64,000 nt of DNA. Source: Saccharospirillum salsuginis (GTDB lineage Bacteria > Pseudomonadota > Gammaproteobacteria > Pseudomonadales > Natronospirillaceae). The translations under genes were made by a program, and so were the position numbers. The notes under the pieces were generated by a model. The model did not search any database and had not been told where the DNA came from. It saw only the letters and a program-made list of their open reading frames with translations. This document shows, in pieces, positions 1 through 8,037 of this stretch (its first letter is position 1; each line of letters begins with the position of its first letter). The stretch covers positions 62,001-126,000 of the forward strand of contig NZ_BMXR01000004.1 in NCBI RefSeq assembly GCF_014651855.1, given 5' to 3'.

Positions 1-345
1 CTGGTCGTGATCGAAGTCATGGCCGAATCGTTCTCGATCATGCCGGTCGGCCCGGTCAGCTTCAGCCGGGAAAGCTTCATGGCCGTCGCCGAATTCGGAG
101 CCTGGCTGTTTCAGGCCTCGCTGATGCTGGCCCTGCCGGCCATTTCGGCGCTGCTGCTGGTCAACCTGACGTTCGGCATCATGACCCGCGCCGCGCCGCA
201 GTTGAACGTTTTCGTGCTCGGCTTTCCGATCACCATGCTGGCCGGTCTGGTCATCGTCTGGGCCAGCTATTGGGCCGCCTTTCCGATGGTCCAGGAACTG
301 CTGAACGAACACGTGCGCTTTATGCGCGAATTGCTGCTTAACTGA
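1..345 (+). CDS. fliR: Flagellar export gate protein FliR, C-terminal part
   Basis: The window opens inside this gene; 114 residues and a TGA stop are visible. FliR is a membrane component of the flagellar type III export gate, with FliP and FliQ. The visible part has two hydrophobic segments (about residues 33-60 and 68-92 of the fragment) separated by the short loop MTRAAPQLNVFVLGFPITM, which is characteristic of the FliR/SctT C-terminus. It sits 23 bp before flhB, the usual fliR-flhB order, and probably shares its transcript. The true start lies outside the window. The identification is firm from the motif and the neighbour. Confidence 0.93.
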   Translation: MVVIEVMAESFSIMPVGPVSFSRESFMAVAEFGAWLFQASLMLALPAISALLLVNLTFGIMTRAAPQLNVFVLGFPITMLAGLVIVWASYWAAFPMVQELLNEHVRFMRELLLN

Positions 346-368
346 GGCTTAACTGAGGAGAGTGCATC

Positions 369-1508
369 GTGGCCGAAGAAAACGACAGCTCCCAGGAGCG
401 ATCGGAAGAACCCACGGAACGAAAACTCAAGCAGGCCAAGGAAGAGGGCAACATCGCCCGATCCAAGGAGCTGAACACCTCCGCGATCCTGGTCGCCGCC
501 GCCGCCGGCTTTCTGATTTTCGGCCCCGGCATGGCCGCGACCCTGATGGACATCATGAAATTCAACTTCGGGTTCGACGCCTACGCCAGTTGGGACACCA
601 CCGTCGCCATGCGGTACCTGGAAGTCTCGACCTACGAAGCGCTTAAGTCGCTTATTCCGTTGTTCATCCTTCTGCTGGTTGCCGCGTTCTTCGGACCCAT
701 CGGTCTCGGCGGCTGGAACTTCGCCACCAAAGCCATCGCACCCAAGGGCAGCCGGCTCAACCCGCTTTCCGGTCTCAAGCGGATGTTCTCGTTGAATTCA
801 CTGGTGGAATTGTTGAAAGGGTGGGGCAAGATCCTGCTGGTCGGTACCATCTCCGCGATACTGTTGTTTGGCCTGAAAGGCAATTTCATCAGCATGGTCT
901 TCGAACCGACCGAACCCTCGGTCAAACACGCCGCCTTTTTGCTGGCCTGGACCTTCCTGCTGATGTGCTGCAGCACCCTGATCATCGCGGCGCTCGACAT
1001 TCCGTTCCAGATCTACAGCCACACCAAAAAACTGCGCATGACGATGCAGGAGGTCAAAGAGGAATTCAAAAACACCGAAGGCAAGCCGGAAGTCAAAAGC
1101 AAGATTCGCCAACTGCAACGCGAAATGGCCAACCGCCGCATGATGTCCGACGTACCGGATGCCGATGTCGTCATCACCAACCCCGAACACTACGCCGTCG
1201 CGCTCAAATACGAACCCAACGCCATGCCTGCACCCGTGATGCTCGCCAAAGGCGTCGATCAGGTCGCGTTCAAGATTCGCGAAATCGCCACCGAGTACAA
1301 GATACCGGTCATGGAAATTCCGCCGCTGGCCCGATCCATCTACCATCATACCGAGATCGGCGGCGAAATCCCCGAAGGGCTCTACATCGCCGTCGCCCAG
1401 GTGCTTGCCTACGTCTACCAGACCGAGCAGTGGAAAAAGGGTCATGCCCCCAAACCCGAAGGCCGACCCGATTGTCCCATTCCGAATGACTTGCGTGAGG
1501 ATGAGTAG
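369..1508 (+). CDS. flhB: Flagellar export apparatus switch protein FlhB
   Basis: FlhB is the export-gate subunit that switches secretion from rod/hook to filament substrates by self-cleavage. The 379-aa protein has the expected charged N-terminus (EERTEEPTERK-like, residues 10-20), four membrane segments (about 37-60, 92-115, 150-172, 187-210) and a cytoplasmic domain. The autocleavage site is NPEH at residues 271-274; Salmonella has NPTH. The start is a GTG with a GAGGAG Shine-Dalgarno 8 bp upstream (355-360). A 553-bp gap full of repeats separates it from flhA, which suggests that flhA has its own promoter. Confidence 0.97.
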   Translation: MAEENDSSQERSEEPTERKLKQAKEEGNIARSKELNTSAILVAAAAGFLIFGPGMAATLMDIMKFNFGFDAYASWDTTVAMRYLEVSTYEALKSLIPLFILLLVAAFFGPIGLGGWNFATKAIAPKGSRLNPLSGLKRMFSLNSLVELLKGWGKILLVGTISAILLFGLKGNFISMVFEPTEPSVKHAAFLLAWTFLLMCCSTLIIAALDIPFQIYSHTKKLRMTMQEVKEEFKNTEGKPEVKSKIRQLQREMANRRMMSDVPDADVVITNPEHYAVALKYEPNAMPAPVMLAKGVDQVAFKIREIATEYKIPVMEIPPLARSIYHHTEIGGEIPEGLYIAVAQVLAYVYQTEQWKKGHAPKPEGRPDCPIPNDLREDE

Positions 1509-1552
1509 CCCTTTTCCCCTCACGCCAGCGTTACTTTGATTGCCAGGAATCC

Positions 1553-1665
1553 GTGCCAGGTGGTGCGCATGCCTCAGTCGGTCGCTGTGAATACGTCCAT
1601 GTACACTCGGCGGCAGCCATCCATGGCTGCCGACGTCCGACTGAGACATACCCACCACCTGGCAC
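1553..1665 (-). repeat. Nested-hairpin intergenic repeat, family A copy 1
   Basis: Outer arms GTGCCAGGTGGTG (1553-1565) and CACCACCTGGCAC (1653-1665) pair perfectly. A middle stem TCAGTCGG/CCGACTGA lies inside, and the core hairpin at 1611-1632 has 10-bp arms CGGCAGCCAT/ATGGCTGCCG. The conserved block TGTGAATACGTCCATGTA (1586-1603) is the reverse complement of the block in copies 2, 3, 4 and 6, so this copy is in reverse orientation. It lies between flhB and flhA. Function unknown. Confidence 0.9.
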
Positions 1666-1692
1666 TCGCCGCAAAGCCGGTCAAGTAGTCAA

Positions 1693-1817
1693 GTAGGTTG
1701 GATTAGCGGGAGCGTAATCCAACAGATATGACGGAGCCACAGGACAACTCATCGCCACCGACGTGATGTTGGATTACGCCCTTCGGGCTACCGAGACGTC
1801 GGACCGATCCCACCTAC
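1693..1817. repeat. Intergenic repeat, family B copy 1
   Basis: It starts GTAGGTTGGATTA, folds through GTTGGATTA (1697-1705)/TAATCCAAC (1715-1723), carries a second TTGGATTACGCCC half near 1769-1782, and ends with CCGAGACGTCGGACCGA and CCCACCTAC. The CCGAGACGTCGGACCGA block recurs at about 25,124-25,140. GTAGG-TGG hairpins of this kind are widespread proteobacterial interspersed repeats. It is bracketed by two family A elements in opposite orientation. Confidence 0.75.
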
Positions 1818-1865
1818 GGTTCAACCAAGCAAAGGGACGGGTTGGATAAGCGACCACGAAATCGA

Positions 1866-1978
1866 GTGTCGGGTGGCGGGTAGACTTCAGGCGGACGTCG
1901 GCAGCCATGGATGGCTGCCGCCGAGCTTACAGGGATGTACTTGCAGCGACCGACTGAAGCCTACCCGCCACCCGACAC
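1866..1978 (+). repeat. Nested-hairpin intergenic repeat, family A copy 2
   Basis: The 18-bp outer arms GTGTCGGGTGGCGGGTAG (1866-1883) and CTACCCGCCACCCGACAC (1961-1978) are perfectly complementary, and they are unlike the arms of copy 1. The core hairpin CGGCAGCCAT-GG-ATGGCTGCCG is at 1899-1920, followed by the variant conserved block CTTACAGGGATGTACTTGC. It is exactly as long as copy 1 (113 bp) but in the opposite orientation. Confidence 0.9.
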
Positions 1979-2004
1979 GGATTCCCGCCACTGAACCAAG
2001 ACGA

Positions 2005-2021
2005 TTGGCCCAAACCTTGCG
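2005..2021 (+). promoter_or_regulatory. Candidate sigma54 promoter for flhA
   Basis: TTGGCCCAAACCTTGCG has the GG (2007-2008) and GC (2019-2020) dinucleotides separated by exactly 10 bp, as RpoN promoters require (consensus TGGCAC-N5-TTGC). It ends about 40 bp before the flhA start. In Pseudomonas the flhA operon is under FleQ/RpoN control, so the position makes sense. One mismatch occurs in the -24 element (CCC for CAC). No experimental support is available here. Confidence 0.6.
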
Positions 2022-2061
2022 ATAGATCACATAACTCCCTGATTCGTCTGAAAATTGACAG

Positions 2062-4314
2062 ATGGCGCTATTCGATAACGTAAAAGGATTCGGCAACCAG
2101 GTTCGCGGACTTGACCGTACCGCGGTCATGAACAGCACCCGCTCCAATGCCAAAATCATGACGCAGCGTCTGGTCGGCGTACCGCTGATGCTGTTGATGG
2201 TACTGGGGTTGATGACATTGCCCGTACCGCCGTTCGTCCTCGACTCCTTTTTCACCTTTAACATCGCCTTGTCCATCGTCGTCCTGCTGGTCACCATCTA
2301 TGTCCTGCGCCCGCTGGACTTCGCCGTCTTCCCGTCCATTCTGCTCGTCGCCACCCTGTTGCGCCTGGCCCTGAACGTCGCCTCGACCCGGGTCGTATTA
2401 CTCTACGGCCATGAAGGCGGGGATGCGGCCGGTAAGGTGATCGAAGCGTTCGGCGAGGTATTGATCGGCGGGAACTATGCGGTCGGTTTCATCGTCTTCG
2501 CCATCCTGATGATCATCAACTTCGTCGTGGTCACCAAGGGTGCCGGTCGAGTCTCGGAAGTCAGCGCCCGTTTTACCCTGGATGCCATGCCGGGCAAGCA
2601 AATGGCGATCGACGCCGATTTGAACGCGGGCCTCATCGACGCCGAAACGGCCAAGACGCGCCGGACGGAAATCGCCCAGGAGGCCGATTTCTATGGCTCC
2701 ATGGACGGTGCGTCCAAATTCGTACGCGGCGACGCCGTAGCGGGTCTGCTGATTCTGGCCATCAACATTCTCGGCGGGCTGGCCATTGGCATGATGCAAC
2801 ACGACCTGGAGTTCAATCAGGCCGTACAGCGCTATGCTCTGTTGACCATTGGTGACGGCCTGGTCGCCCAGATTCCCAGTCTGCTGTTGTCGGTTGCCGC
2901 GGCGATCATGGTGACCCGCAACAGTAACAGTCAGGAAATCGGCGAACAGATCATCAACCAGATGTTCGCCACACCCAAAGTGCTGGGCATCGCCGCCTTC
3001 CTGATTTTTATCATGGGCATCCTGCCGGGGATGCCCCATTTCGTCTTCCTGTCTCTGGCGTTTCTGTGTGCGCTGGGGGCTCTGCTGATTCAATACCGCC
3101 AGAAATTGGCGCTGGGCGAGTCCTTCCTGCCCGGTGCGCCGCCGCCGAAAGCCGGGGCCGGCGGTGGCCGTCCGGGTGGGCCGGGCGGAGGCGCGGGGTC
3201 GGCCCGGCAGGGCGAAGTGGAGGGCGCACCTCCCGTGGCCCGGGTGGAAGACGAGAACCGGGAACTGAGTTGGGACGACGTTCAACCGGTGGACATCGTC
3301 GGCCTGGAAGTGGGGTACCGTCTGATTCCCCTGGTGGACCGCAGCCAAGGCGGCCAACTGCTGGGACGCATCAAGGGGATTCGCAAGAAGCTGTCCCAGG
3401 AACTGGGCTTTCTGGTGCCGTCCATACACATCCGGGATAACCTGGACCTGATGCCCAATGCCTATCGTTTGACGCTGATGGGTGTCGGTATCGCCGAAGC
3501 CGAGGTCTATCCGGATCGGGAGCTTGCGATCAACCCGGGTCAGGTATTCGGCCCCCTGGACGGCATCAAGACCACGGACCCGGCATTCGGCCTGGAGGCG
3601 GTCTGGATCGAAGCGACCCAGAAAGAGAAGGCCCAGACGCTGGGCTACACGGTTGTGGATTCCAGCACCGTGGTGGCCACCCACGTCAATCATCTGTTGC
3701 AACAACATGCCCACGAACTACTGGGCCATGAGGAGGTCCAGCAGATGCTGGATCTGCTCGGCAAGAAATCGCCGAAGCTGGCAGAGGAACTGGTGCCCAA
3801 CACCCTGTCGCTCAGCCAACTGCTCAAGGTCTTGCAGAACCTGCTGATGGAGCAGGTTCCGGTGCGGGATATGAGAACCATCGCCGAATCGCTGACCAAC
3901 CTGCAGCCGAAGACCCAGGACATTAATGCGCTGACCAATGCCGCGCGTATGGGGCTGTCCCGGCTGGTGGTCCAGGGCATCGTCGGCAACGAACGGGAAA
4001 TCCCGGTGATCACGTTGGACCGATCATTGGAACAGTTGTTGCAAAAGACTGTTCAACAGGCCGGAAGTGACGGGAATCTTGACGGTATCGCCCTGGAACC
4101 GGGGATGGCGGAACGCCTGCAGCAATCGCTGCAAGAGACCGTCCAGCGCCTGGAAAGCGAAGGCAAGCCGGCGGTATTGCTGGTTTCGGCGGGGATACGG
4201 ATGCTGTTGGCGCGTTTCGTTCGTCACGGCGTACCGAACCTGAAAGTACTGAGTTTCCAGGAAATACCGGACAACAAACACATCACCATCGTGGCTACGG
4301 TCGGCGGACAATGA
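2062..4314 (+). CDS. flhA: Flagellar export protein FlhA
   Basis: FlhA is the large export-gate protein whose cytoplasmic domain receives chaperone-substrate complexes. It has 750 aa, longer than the usual 690-710 because of a Gly/Pro-rich linker (about residues 355-385, PGAPPPKAG then repeated GG) between the membrane domain and the cytoplasmic domain. The FHIPEP signature region is visible (residues about 130-220, with RVSEVSARFTLDAMPGKQM and DADLNAGLI), and about eight membrane helices precede the linker. The ATG at 2062 lacks a clear Shine-Dalgarno; an in-frame ATG at 2128 is an alternative. It heads the flhA-flhF-fleN-fliA cluster. Confidence 0.97.
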   Translation: MALFDNVKGFGNQVRGLDRTAVMNSTRSNAKIMTQRLVGVPLMLLMVLGLMTLPVPPFVLDSFFTFNIALSIVVLLVTIYVLRPLDFAVFPSILLVATLLRLALNVASTRVVLLYGHEGGDAAGKVIEAFGEVLIGGNYAVGFIVFAILMIINFVVVTKGAGRVSEVSARFTLDAMPGKQMAIDADLNAGLIDAETAKTRRTEIAQEADFYGSMDGASKFVRGDAVAGLLILAINILGGLAIGMMQHDLEFNQAVQRYALLTIGDGLVAQIPSLLLSVAAAIMVTRNSNSQEIGEQIINQMFATPKVLGIAAFLIFIMGILPGMPHFVFLSLAFLCALGALLIQYRQKLALGESFLPGAPPPKAGAGGGRPGGPGGGAGSARQGEVEGAPPVARVEDENRELSWDDVQPVDIVGLEVGYRLIPLVDRSQGGQLLGRIKGIRKKLSQELGFLVPSIHIRDNLDLMPNAYRLTLMGVGIAEAEVYPDRELAINPGQVFGPLDGIKTTDPAFGLEAVWIEATQKEKAQTLGYTVVDSSTVVATHVNHLLQQHAHELLGHEEVQQMLDLLGKKSPKLAEELVPNTLSLSQLLKVLQNLLMEQVPVRDMRTIAESLTNLQPKTQDINALTNAARMGLSRLVVQGIVGNEREIPVITLDRSLEQLLQKTVQQAGSDGNLDGIALEPGMAERLQQSLQETVQRLESEGKPAVLLVSAGIRMLLARFVRHGVPNLKVLSFQEIPDNKHITIVATVGGQ

Positions 4315-4324
4315 GGATTAACCC

Positions 4325-5680
4325 GTGAAAGTGAAACGCTTTGTCGTGCCCAGCATGCAAGTCGGATTGAAGCAGGTCGCCGATGCCCTGGGGCCCGGTG
4401 CGGTCATCCTATCCAACAAAAAACTGGCGCAGGGGCTGGAAATCGTCGCCGGCGTCGATGAGGCCGATCTGGCTGAATACGAAGCTCAGCGGGGGCCCGA
4501 GCCGGATCCGGATGCCATCATTAAAGCCAAACCTCAGTCCGAATCCGGTGGCGGCCAGTCCAAACTGGACCAGAATACCCTTCAGGAACTGCTGCAGGCC
4601 ATGGCGCCCAAGAATCGGGCTGCTTTCGGGCAGCCCGAAACACCGGTCGAACGGCCGGAGCCCATGGAGCCGACACCCCGGGCACGCCCGGCTCCCATAC
4701 CCGAACCGACGCCGCAACCGGTGGAGGCGCGTGAGGCGTCATCGCCCCGAGCGGAACAGCCGGCGGGGTTCGATCGGCAGCAGGAACGCGAATTGATGTC
4801 CGTCATGCGCGAAGAGATCGACAGCCTGCGCCGCCTGTTGCAACGCCAGACCGACTTTTTGAACGAGCCGCCCATGCCCAGACAATCGCCCCAACTGGAA
4901 CGACTGGAAGCGCGGTTCCAGGCGCTGGGTCTCAGCGGCTCTGTGCAGCGCTCCCTGCTGCGTCATTTCGACCCCGAAACACCGCTCGACACCAACTGGC
5001 GTCGGCTCCTGGGGCGTCTGGCGGCGGGTTTGTCGGTTCCCATGTTCGACCCGCTGGCTCAGGGCGGCATGATTGCGCTCTGTGGCCCGACCGGTGCCGG
5101 CAAGACCACGACGCTGGCCAAAATGGCCGCTCGCTACGTGAAAGAGCAGGGGCCGGAAGGGGTGACCATCGTCAGTACCGACTATTTTCAACTGGGCGCC
5201 CAGGATTCACTGGCCCTGGTCGCCCGGATACTGGGTGTCGAATTTGTCGGGGTGAAAGAGGGACAGTCTCTGAGCCGGGTGCTGGATGGCCTGGGAAGTC
5301 GCTCGCTGGTACTGATCGACACCAGCGGCAGCCGGGAAGCCATGCGTCAATGGAAGAAAGACGTGGCCGACACCGACCTGGATCGGCGCCTGCAAACCGT
5401 CATGGTAGTGCCGGCGACCGCACATTCTGATAGCCTGAAACAATTCGTCCAGGCATTCCCGGGCCGCCATATAGCCGGCGCTATCATTACCAAACTGGAT
5501 GAAGCGCCCTGTTTTGGCAGTATCTTCGATTGCGTATTGCGTCATCGCTGGTCGCTGTGGTTCAGCACCGACGGACAAAACATCCCGAAGGACATTCACC
5601 GCTGCGATCCGGCCGGCCTGGTCAAACGATTGGCACGGGGGCTCTCGCAGACCCATCCGAAATTGGCTGTCGCGAGCTGA
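4325..5680 (+). CDS. flhF: Polar flagellum placement GTPase FlhF
   Basis: FlhF is an SRP-type GTPase that directs flagellar assembly to the pole. It has 451 aa: an N-terminal B domain, a Pro/Glu-rich linker (about 105-150), and the NG domain with P-loop GPTGAGKTT (254-262), DTSG at 332-335 in the G3 position, and TKLDEA (389-394) for guanine recognition. G3 is normally DTAG; the Ala to Ser change is conservative. The start is GTG with AGGA about 6 bp upstream, only 10 bp after flhA, so the two are probably co-translated. The partner regulator fleN follows directly. Confidence 0.96.
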   Translation: MKVKRFVVPSMQVGLKQVADALGPGAVILSNKKLAQGLEIVAGVDEADLAEYEAQRGPEPDPDAIIKAKPQSESGGGQSKLDQNTLQELLQAMAPKNRAAFGQPETPVERPEPMEPTPRARPAPIPEPTPQPVEAREASSPRAEQPAGFDRQQERELMSVMREEIDSLRRLLQRQTDFLNEPPMPRQSPQLERLEARFQALGLSGSVQRSLLRHFDPETPLDTNWRRLLGRLAAGLSVPMFDPLAQGGMIALCGPTGAGKTTTLAKMAARYVKEQGPEGVTIVSTDYFQLGAQDSLALVARILGVEFVGVKEGQSLSRVLDGLGSRSLVLIDTSGSREAMRQWKKDVADTDLDRRLQTVMVVPATAHSDSLKQFVQAFPGRHIAGAIITKLDEAPCFGSIFDCVLRHRWSLWFSTDGQNIPKDIHRCDPAGLVKRLARGLSQTHPKLAVAS

Positions 5681-5709
5681 ATGCCTATACTGTCGGGTAA
5701 CTGGAGAAG

Positions 5710-6543
5710 ATGAATCGAATGAGTGGTTTGAAACCGATACAGGTCCTGGCCGTCACCGGCGGTAAAGGAGGCGTTGGCAAGAGCAATGTCTCAGTCAACG
5801 TGGCCGTGGCGCTGGCCGAACAAGGCAAACGGGTGGTGTTGCTGGACGCCGATCTGGGTCTGGCCAACATCGATGTCCTGCTGGGTATCTCCTCGGGTAA
5901 GAACATCGCCGATGTCCTGGCCGGCGAGGCTGAACTCAGGGACATCATGGTTCCGGGCCCAGGTGGCATCAAGGTTATCCCGGCCTCGTCCGGCACCCAG
6001 CAGATGGCCAACCTCGGCGAACGCGAGCATGCCGGCATCATTGGCGCCTTCAGCGAGTTGGGCGACCAGATGGACGTGCTGATCGTCGACACCGCGGCTG
6101 GCATCTCCCGCACTGTGACCAATTTTGTGCGCGCTGCCCAGGAAACGCTGATCGTCGTCACCGATGAACCGACTTCGGTCACCGACGCCTATGCCCTGAT
6201 CAAGGTTCTGAACCGGGACTGCAAGATGGATCGCTTCCGGGTGCTGGCCAACATGGTCCGCACGCCGAAAGAAGGTCAGAATCTATTCAATAAACTGGTC
6301 AAGGTGACCGATCGCTTCCTGGACGTGACTTTGCAGTATGTCGGCTCGGTGCCGATGGACGAGTCCGTGCGCAAGGCGGTACAACGCCAGAAAGCGGTGA
6401 TCGAGGCCTATCCTCGGTCCAAGGCGGCCATCGCCTATCGTTCGCTGGCGCAAAAGGTCGCAACCTGGCCGCTGCCGCAATCACCGCGCGGTAATCTTGA
6501 ATTCTTCGTGGAGCGACTGGTGCAGGGCGCCGGAGTGGCCTGA
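5710..6543 (+). CDS. fleN: Flagellar number regulator FleN (FlhG), MinD-like ATPase
   Basis: FleN/FlhG limits flagellar number by antagonising FleQ and works with FlhF. It has 277 aa with the deviant Walker A GGKGGVGKSN near residue 18, the switch block DADLGLANID (about 48-57) and the DTAAG motif near 126-130. The membrane-targeting C-terminal helix is less obvious. GGAGAAG immediately precedes the ATG at 5710; a second ATG at 5719 has more normal spacing and may be the true start. It is followed by fliA with a 1-bp gap. Confidence 0.95.
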   Translation: MNRMSGLKPIQVLAVTGGKGGVGKSNVSVNVAVALAEQGKRVVLLDADLGLANIDVLLGISSGKNIADVLAGEAELRDIMVPGPGGIKVIPASSGTQQMANLGEREHAGIIGAFSELGDQMDVLIVDTAAGISRTVTNFVRAAQETLIVVTDEPTSVTDAYALIKVLNRDCKMDRFRVLANMVRTPKEGQNLFNKLVKVTDRFLDVTLQYVGSVPMDESVRKAVQRQKAVIEAYPRSKAAIAYRSLAQKVATWPLPQSPRGNLEFFVERLVQGAGVA

Positions 6544-6544
6544 G

Positions 6545-7279
6545 ATGTCGGTGCAACAGTACACTATGTATCAGACCGAAAAACGGGTTGACTACAACCA
6601 ACTGGTGGACGAACACGGTGTGCTGGTCAAACGCATCGCACATCACCTGTTGGCTCGTCTGCCGGAAAGCGTTCAACTCGAAGACCTGGTTCAGTCCGGC
6701 ATGATCGGCCTGTTCGAGGCGGCGCAGAATTACGACCACTCCAAGGGCGCGAGCTTCGAGACCTACGCGGGTATCCGTATTCGCGGCGCCATGCTCGATG
6801 AAGTGCGCAAGGGCGACTGGATACCGCGCAGCGTGCACCGTAATTCCCGCCGCATCGCCGACGCCATTCGCGAGATCGAAATGCGGGAGGGGCGGGACGC
6901 CCAGGATTCCGAAGTCGCCCAGTCGCTCGAAATGAGCCTGGATGACTATTACAGCCTGCTGAAAGACACCCATGGTTCGCGCCTGTTCAGTTTCGAGGAA
7001 CTGGTGGAGCAGGGCAATGGCGACCTGCAGGATTACCAGGCTGACCGGGGCCAGCAATCGGCACCGCATCGGGACGTCGAGTCCGACCAGTTGAACCGCC
7101 AATTGGCCGACGCTATCAAACAGTTACCCGAACGCGAGCAACTGGTGTTGTCGCTGTATTACGACGAAGAGCTGAACCTTAAAGAGATCGGTGCCGTACT
7201 CGGGGTCAGCGAATCCCGCATCAGTCAGATCCATACCCAGGCCGCCGCACGGCTGCGTGCCCGTATGCGCGACTGGTAG
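6545..7279 (+). CDS. fliA: Flagellar sigma factor sigma28 (FliA)
   Basis: This sigma factor transcribes late flagellar and chemotaxis genes. The 244-aa protein shows region 2 (VKRIAHHLLARLP, EDLVQSGMIGLFEAAQNYD, FETYAGIRIRGAMLDEVRKGDW) and region 4 (LPEREQLVLSLYYDEELNLKEIG, then VSESRISQIHTQA). The start at 6545 is chosen because GGAG at 6532-6535 gives 9-bp spacing and the ATG sits 1 bp after the fleN stop. A sigma28-type promoter lies about 110 bp downstream, ahead of cheY, consistent with FliA driving the chemotaxis genes. Confidence 0.96.
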   Translation: MSVQQYTMYQTEKRVDYNQLVDEHGVLVKRIAHHLLARLPESVQLEDLVQSGMIGLFEAAQNYDHSKGASFETYAGIRIRGAMLDEVRKGDWIPRSVHRNSRRIADAIREIEMREGRDAQDSEVAQSLEMSLDDYYSLLKDTHGSRLFSFEELVEQGNGDLQDYQADRGQQSAPHRDVESDQLNRQLADAIKQLPEREQLVLSLYYDEELNLKEIGAVLGVSESRISQIHTQAAARLRARMRDW

Positions 7280-7384
7280 TTCTACTCCGGCTTTTCCAAA
7301 CCTCTCCCGACCTCTTTCCAGGCGTGTGTCCCTTCCGGCTATGGGGTAAACTACGCCGGTTTCGACCGACCCGGATGACGTGCC

Positions 7385-7411
7385 TAAACTTTTGCGAGCG
7401 CTGGTCGATAC
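7385..7411 (+). promoter_or_regulatory. Candidate sigma28 (FliA) promoter for the cheY operon
   Basis: TAAA (7385-7388), 15 bp, then GTCGATAC (7404-7411) matches the FliA consensus TAAA-N15-GCCGATAA at 10 of 12 positions with exact spacing. It lies in the 337-bp gap between fliA and cheY, which holds no gene or family A repeat that I can see. Transcription would start near 7420, leaving a leader of about 200 nt before cheY. This gives a simple feed-forward from fliA to chemotaxis. Confidence 0.7.
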
Positions 7412-7616
7412 AAAAAACAGTGGGTATCAGCGGAAGCTGACAGGCACGCCTCCGCCGGGGTACTGCTGGCCACCAATGGGATGCGACAAATCCCGAGCCT
7501 GTCTTTGCCGGGCCCCGAAACCGGGAGCTCGGAGCGGACAGGACTGGCTAGCCGGTCATCAGCGTCTATTATTAACAGTGTACCGAGCATTACGGGTGAG
7601 GCTATAGGAGGTCATC

Positions 7617-8003
7617 TTGGACAAAAACATGAAAATCCTGGTTGTGGACGATTTCTCGACGATGCGTCGCATTGTCAAGAATTTGCTTCGTGACCTGGGC
7701 TTCAGCAACACCCACGAAGCCGATGACGGCACAACCGCCTGGCCCATGCTGCAAAGCGGTGATTTCGATTTCGTCGTGACCGACTGGAACATGCCGGGCA
7801 TGTCCGGTATCGATCTGCTGAAAAAGATCCGGGCGGATGAACGCCTGAAGACGACGCCGGTGCTCATGGTCACGGCCGAAGCCAAACGGGATCAGATCGT
7901 GGCCGCTGCCCAGGCCGGTGTGAACGGCTATGTCGTCAAACCCTTCACCGCCGCCGCTCTCAAGGAGAAGATCGAGAAGATATTCGAACGGGTGGATAGC
8001 TGA
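7617..8003 (+). CDS. cheY: Chemotaxis response regulator CheY
   Basis: CheY is a single receiver domain (128 aa) that binds the flagellar switch when phosphorylated by CheA. Acidic pocket D11/D12, phospho-acceptor D56 (in [12 protein letters not shown]), T86 and K109 are all present. The start is taken as TTG at 7617 because a full AGGAGG (7606-7611) sits 5 bp upstream; the internal ATG at 7629 (MKILVVDD) would be 17 bp away. P. aeruginosa CheY, as I recall, starts at the equivalent of that ATG, so the start is uncertain by four codons. cheZ follows. Confidence 0.96.
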   Translation: MDKNMKILVVDDFSTMRRIVKNLLRDLGFSNTHEADDGTTAWPMLQSGDFDFVVTDWNMPGMSGIDLLKKIRADERLKTTPVLMVTAEAKRDQIVAAAQAGVNGYVVKPFTAAALKEKIEKIFERVDS

Positions 8004-8037
8004 AGTCGCGAAGTCGGGGTTCAACCAAGAGGCCACT

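Noticed and set aside
798..1658. A 286-codon minus-strand open frame across flhB and the first repeat.
   Set aside because: It lies antisense to flhB and its N-terminal part is translated repeat; high-GC genes here routinely give long antisense frames.
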